64,000 bases of DNA from Prorocentrum cordatum (lineage: Eukaryota; Sar; Dinophyceae; Prorocentrales; Prorocentraceae). The stretch is taken from assembly GCA_963575745.1 (NCBI GenBank), contig CAUYUJ010008591.1, forward strand, positions 295,788 through 359,787. Direction: 5' to 3'. The notes below the pieces were generated by a model. That model made no database searches and was not told the DNA's origin. It saw only the letters and a list, made by a program, of their open reading frames with translations. Below are positions 60,333-64,000 of the stretch, in pieces. The number at the start of each line of letters is the position of its first letter. Position 1 is the first letter of the stretch. The translations under genes were made by a program, and so were the position numbers.

Positions 60333-60590
60333 GGGGGCGCGCAAACATCGATCCGTGGATTTTCGGGGCACTGGGGTTCACTCTCCGACCCTCGGGGGCG
60401 CGCAAGCACCGATCCGTGGATTCGGCGCGCGGTCGCCAAATCCATGGATCGGGGGAGGTGCCATCCCCAAAACGCGGCCGGTGCCGCCTCGCTCGGCGGC
60501 GGAAATCCGCCATTCCCCATGGAAATGGGCCCCGCCCCGTCGCTAATCCACGCCCCCTTGGTCCATGTTTGCGGTCGCCTGAGACTCCCC
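60333..60590. mobile_element. Family H element, copy 2, with a partial duplication of its left end
   Basis: The left terminal block (GGGCGCGCAA-CATCGATCCGTGGATT) occurs at 60336 and again at 60390. The rest matches 13849-14040. Confidence 0.65.
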
Positions 60591-60845
60591 CCACGAACCC
60601 GGCCGACTCTTTCTGGCCGACGGGCCGACTGGCCGACTGCGGAGTAGGAAAGATCTCTCCGGAACCTCCAAAATCGTCCTTTTCCCCGGGGGGCGGGGAC
60701 TTTTCAGAAAACGCGATGGCTTACGTATTCGGAGAAGTCCCCCTCTCTCTCCGCACCTCCTTGGCGGGCGCGCAGGGACACGGCCAGAGGAGGAGGAGGA
60801 AGAGGAGGAGGAGGCGCACCCCAGGCGGGGTCCCAGCCCCTACCT
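60591..60845. other. No gene recognised
   Basis: Short spacer between the family H element and the LINE 3' end, with a GGA run at 60790-60815. No polyadenylation-like tail of the LINE was identified. Confidence 0.4.
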
Positions 60846-62309
60846 TCACGGCCCGACGGCTAAGGCCCGCACCTGGCGAGAACGACGTGCACTAGCACGC
60901 GGCCGGCCGATGATTGCACCACGGGCGAGAGACGACGAAGGACGACCAGACCTAAGACAGCAGAACGCAGAGTGAATGCAATCTATAGCAATGGCGTGCG
61001 AGGGAAGGGTTTCAGACGCGCTGGCCCGCCAGAGGTGGGGGAGAGCAACATGCGAAACATCTGATCCCCAGCTCAGAGGTAGGTGCCGAAGGAGAGAGCG
61101 AACATACCCAACAATGGCAGGACATCGGACATAATGATCAAGACTGTCAGCAGCAAGGTTCTGGCAACCAACAACACAGGGGCCAACTTTTTGCCTATAT
61201 CGACGGGTGGGATTCCATGCATTGCAGATCGTTTTCAGCACAGAGGCGTGAATAAAAGGCGGCAACTTCTGTCCAATCATACAAAGACGGAAGATTCACA
61301 GGTCAATATCACTTCTGGAGGCCTCCGGGTGCAGCTTCAGGATCCTCGGAGAAATCGCAGACTGGATTGACAACCCCAGCATGTACTTTCTCAGGTCGAT
61401 GGTGACCTTCTTCTGGGTGGATTTCTCGTTGGATACGTCTATGCTCCCAAACCTCGATTCGTGGGCCTCAAGAGTTCTATGCATTTGGAAAAAAGATCGA
61501 GTCGGAATATGCCCGAGACCACTTGTGTGTAAGACAGAAATCGTCAGCTTCAACCTTGGCGTTCAATACTTCAACCAATGTATAGAATATATCAGATTGG
61601 GCCGCTGTGCGGATTAACGCAGCACGTGGCATCACCTCTAAAGGGAGGCTCGGTTTTCATGCCAACTTCTGTGGCTTTCAGGAGTATCGTGGGGGGGATG
61701 CTGGGCCTTGGAGCCCAAGTCAGTAACTGCTGTGCTTCTCGCCCTTGGGAAAGGGCCTCACGCGTGACGACGTGAAACTGGCTGACGTGCGAGCAGACCG
61801 AGCCTGCGAACATGTTGTGCGCTGCACAGGCAGCGGTAAGGCCTGTAGCCAAAGCCTTGACCTCGCCTCCGCGGGCACGCAGCATTTGCCCGACACGTGA
61901 CCAAGCAATCTGCGGTGCAAGTAGCCCCACCTCCACCCCCCAATATAGACCTAGCCCAGCAATAGCACAAATAATCTGGTCGAAAGCGAAGGTGGATAAC
62001 AAGCCACTAAGAGGATCCCCTTGTTTGACCCCGCGTAGAGCCCAGGAACCACCAACGTCGGAGGCCCGTATGATTATACTACACCACACACGCTTGCGCA
62101 GTGAAAGGATACAGCTGATGAAGAAAACAGGGGAACCCCATCGTCGTAGCACGAAAAAATCCATAAATTGCGCACAGACGGAAAGGCGCTCTTCATGTCA
62201 AACAGGGCGCCTCCAGCAGCCTGAGAGTTATCAAGCGCTTGTCGCATCATCAATCGGCCGTTGAATTCGACCATGATGTCGTCGGCGAGCGAGCGACCCG
62301 AAATTCGCC

Positions 62310-62945
62310 GGCCCAACGGGCCAGAGGCGTGCTAAGATCTCCGGTAACTGGTAAACAGTATTTCTTGTTCGCGCGCGCGGGGCGGCCCCTGGGGGCCCCC
62401 GGGTCAAAAGCACCCCGGGCGGGGCCCGGGGCACTCCCCCAAATCCTCCAGGATCGCCCCAAGAGGGCCCCAAGAGGCCCCCAACACAATCGGTCCGAGA
62501 CGCCCGAAGATCGCTCCACGACGCCCAAGATGGCCTCCGGACGGCCCAAGACGTCTCCAAGATGGCCCAAGAAGCCTCCAAGATGCCCCAAGAGGCCTCC
62601 TAGAGAACTCCCAGGAGGGCCCCAAGAGACAAAAACCTGTGCTTTTCCTTTGGTGGTGGACAGATTTGGGCGTTTCAACCTTTTCGGTTCCCCGACGCCC
62701 CTAAACGGCTCAAGAGGCCTCCAAGATCGCCCCAAGAGGGCCCAAGAGGCCCCCAAGAGGGCCCCAAGACGGCCCAAGACGGCTCCAAGACGGCCCCAGA
62801 GGCCTCCAGGACGTCCCAAGAGGGCCCCAAGAACGCCCCCAACACTACACAGCTCCCGACGCCGCAGCTCCACACTGCAAACGACCACTCTGACAGGCGA
62901 CCACGGTGCGACATTATGGGCCGGCGGAATGAGCGAAGCGATTAA
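62310..62945. mobile_element. Insertion in the LINE reverse transcriptase, GGCCCCAAGAGG-type repeat
   Basis: It interrupts the RT between the segments ending near FASSYWSAWV and beginning near ISGRSLADDI. It is made of diverged CCCAAGA(C/T)GGCC and CCAAGAGGCC units, related to the reverse complement at 11950-12130. Possible inverted ends ATTCGCCGGCCC (62309) and GGGCCGGCGGAAT (62911). Confidence 0.6.
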
Positions 62946-63612
62946 ATAAACCCACGCTGACCAGTATGAACTAGCGAACTGCGTGAGCGGATATGCGATA
63001 CATGTCGAGACGATCTTATTGTCGGTGTTACTGAGGGCGAGCGGCCGCGTGTCTCCACGCGCTTTAGCAACATCCCCAGGAGCGACGGCTAACTTGGAAT
63101 AGTTGAAATTATCACACAGCTCCTGGGCATTCATGAAGGCAAGATAGTGCCCCCATAGGGCCTGCTCGACCTTGGATTTGAGGGCGTCGAAAAACTGGTC
63201 TTCAGTCAGGATCCAGGGAAACCTTTGGCGGGTGGAGTTGGTGAACTGGTAGTTGTCGGTGCGGGGGGGGGGGGGGGGGGGGGTCCAAGGATCTGGAAGC
63301 CCCCGTGAAGTCAACCTCGGCCCGAGAAAACATGTTGCCCCGGTATTCGGAGAGCTTTTGACACATGGCAGCGTCCTCGATAAGCTCAGACCCATTGTCG
63401 TCTATGACAGCAGCAAGGAAGATCTTCGGGCGACTCTTGGCCCGTGCATGCGATAGCCTTCGAATTATGGCGAGATGCTGTTCTTTCTTAGATGGCGCCA
63501 TATCGCGAGCAGCCTCTCCCCGCTCTTCGGCGACAAGCGCCCGCCTGGTAAGATCGTTAAAATGCGCACGGAGCCCAGGTCTGTCCGTCCATTCACAGCG
63601 AGCGCCATCAAA

Positions 63613-63615
<3 letters not shown>

Positions 63616-63693
<78 letters not shown>
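63616..63693. repeat. GA microsatellite
   Basis: About 39 GA units inside the LINE linker region, read as SLSLSL on the minus strand. Confidence 0.97.
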
Positions 63694-63695
<2 letters not shown>

Positions 63696-64000
63696 GAGGA
63701 TAAACACGAAGAACAGATTTAGCTTTACCGAGAAGGTGACGGAGAAGAGCAGGACACGAATATTGGCAGGCATGGGCGGGTAGGGAACGAGCAACACGCA
63801 ATGACTTCAAAGAACGCGCCAAGCGCTCTTCATCAGTGGCAGCACCGTCTGAGAGCACATCACAAATTTGCACAGCAGCATGCTTCATGACCTGTCTTAT
63901 TTCCTGGAGTCGGTCGTTGGGGTGAGCGGAGAGGTCCGAAGGATGTAGTAGATGGGATACATGAGCATAAAACCGTGGGTGCCTTGCAATCCAAGGTGGG

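Larger units (their letters stand above)
60846..64000 (-). pseudogene. LINE-type (non-LTR) retrotransposon ORF2, broken, 5' end outside the window
   Basis: Minus-strand pieces in order. Linker with HPRFYAHVSHLLHPSDLSA and RPKIFLAAVIDDNGSELIED (63.35-64.0 kb). RT start TEDQFFDALKSKVEQALWGH, then RGDTRPLALSNTDNKIVS (63.0-63.25 kb). ISGRSLADDIMVEFNGRL and GALFDMKSAFPSV (62.17-62.3 kb). LRGVKQGDPLSGLLSTFAFD (about 62.0 kb, RT motif QGDPLS). Finally a CCHC-like C-terminal region, GPCVVGCQNLAADSLDHYVR with CP following (61.1 kb), typical of dinoflagellate LINEs. Damage: frameshift at the G20-type homopolymer (63263-63282), a 0.6-kb insertion in the RT, further frame changes near 61.55 kb, and no recognisable (F/Y)xDD catalytic motif. 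A GA microsatellite (63616-63693) lies in the linker. Dead copy. Confidence 0.85.

Noticed and set aside
63616-63693. SLSLSL repeat as a protein feature
   Set aside because: A GA microsatellite within a dead LINE; not evidence of a functional low-complexity domain.

Overview
This window looks like nuclear DNA of a dinoflagellate. Four kinds of evidence point there. There is a degenerate copy of the dinoflagellate spliced leader (minus strand, 47088-47109). Splice junctions of the unusual G|GA...AG|G type sit beside ordinary GT-AG ones. Genes are sparse and intron-rich in a GC-rich background (I estimate about 60% G+C by eye, which recalls Prorocentrum more than Symbiodiniaceae; species is inference). 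There are very many tri- and tetranucleotide microsatellites and short dispersed elements with inverted ends. Most long open frames in the window are translations of CCT/GGA, GCGT or GAT repeats and are not genes.

Layout. 1-19.9 kb is almost geneless: microsatellites, short inverted-repeat elements and one exon of a nucleoredoxin-like gene (9.8-10.0 kb, minus). 19.99-27.95 kb is a nearly intact tyrosine-recombinase retrotransposon (PAT/Ngaro/DIRS type, minus) with split direct repeats, a gag-like ORF, reverse transcriptase, an RNase H split by a cytosine-methyltransferase-like domain, and a tyrosine recombinase. 28.3-32.04 kb (minus) is the best host gene: a five-exon choline-transporter-like protein (CTL/SLC44) with a kringle domain in an extracellular loop. 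32.2-45.3 kb is repeats and short elements. 46.4-47.1 kb has the spliced-leader relic followed by a small membrane-protein-like ORF. 49.8-50.3 kb (minus) is an exon and an apparent 11-nt microexon of a Mei2-like RNA-binding protein. 51.8-55.9 kb (plus) is a chain of four unrecognised, frame-shifted ORFs with zinc-binding modules, followed by a 3' tail of tandem repeats. 60.8-64.0 kb (minus) is a broken LINE-type retrotransposon that runs off the end.

The most interesting theme is that the introns are themselves mobile. CTL introns 1 and 3 belong to one dispersed family, CTL intron 4 to a second, and a third family lies in both CTL intron 1 and the Mei2-like intron. Free-standing relatives occur elsewhere in the window. 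The splice junctions are flanked by short direct repeats. This fits introner-type intron gain, reported in dinoflagellates and other eukaryotes. A second theme is the retrotransposon whose methyltransferase-like domain is nested inside its RNase H. Family letters A-K used below are local names for repeats recognised by eye within this window; no database comparison was made.
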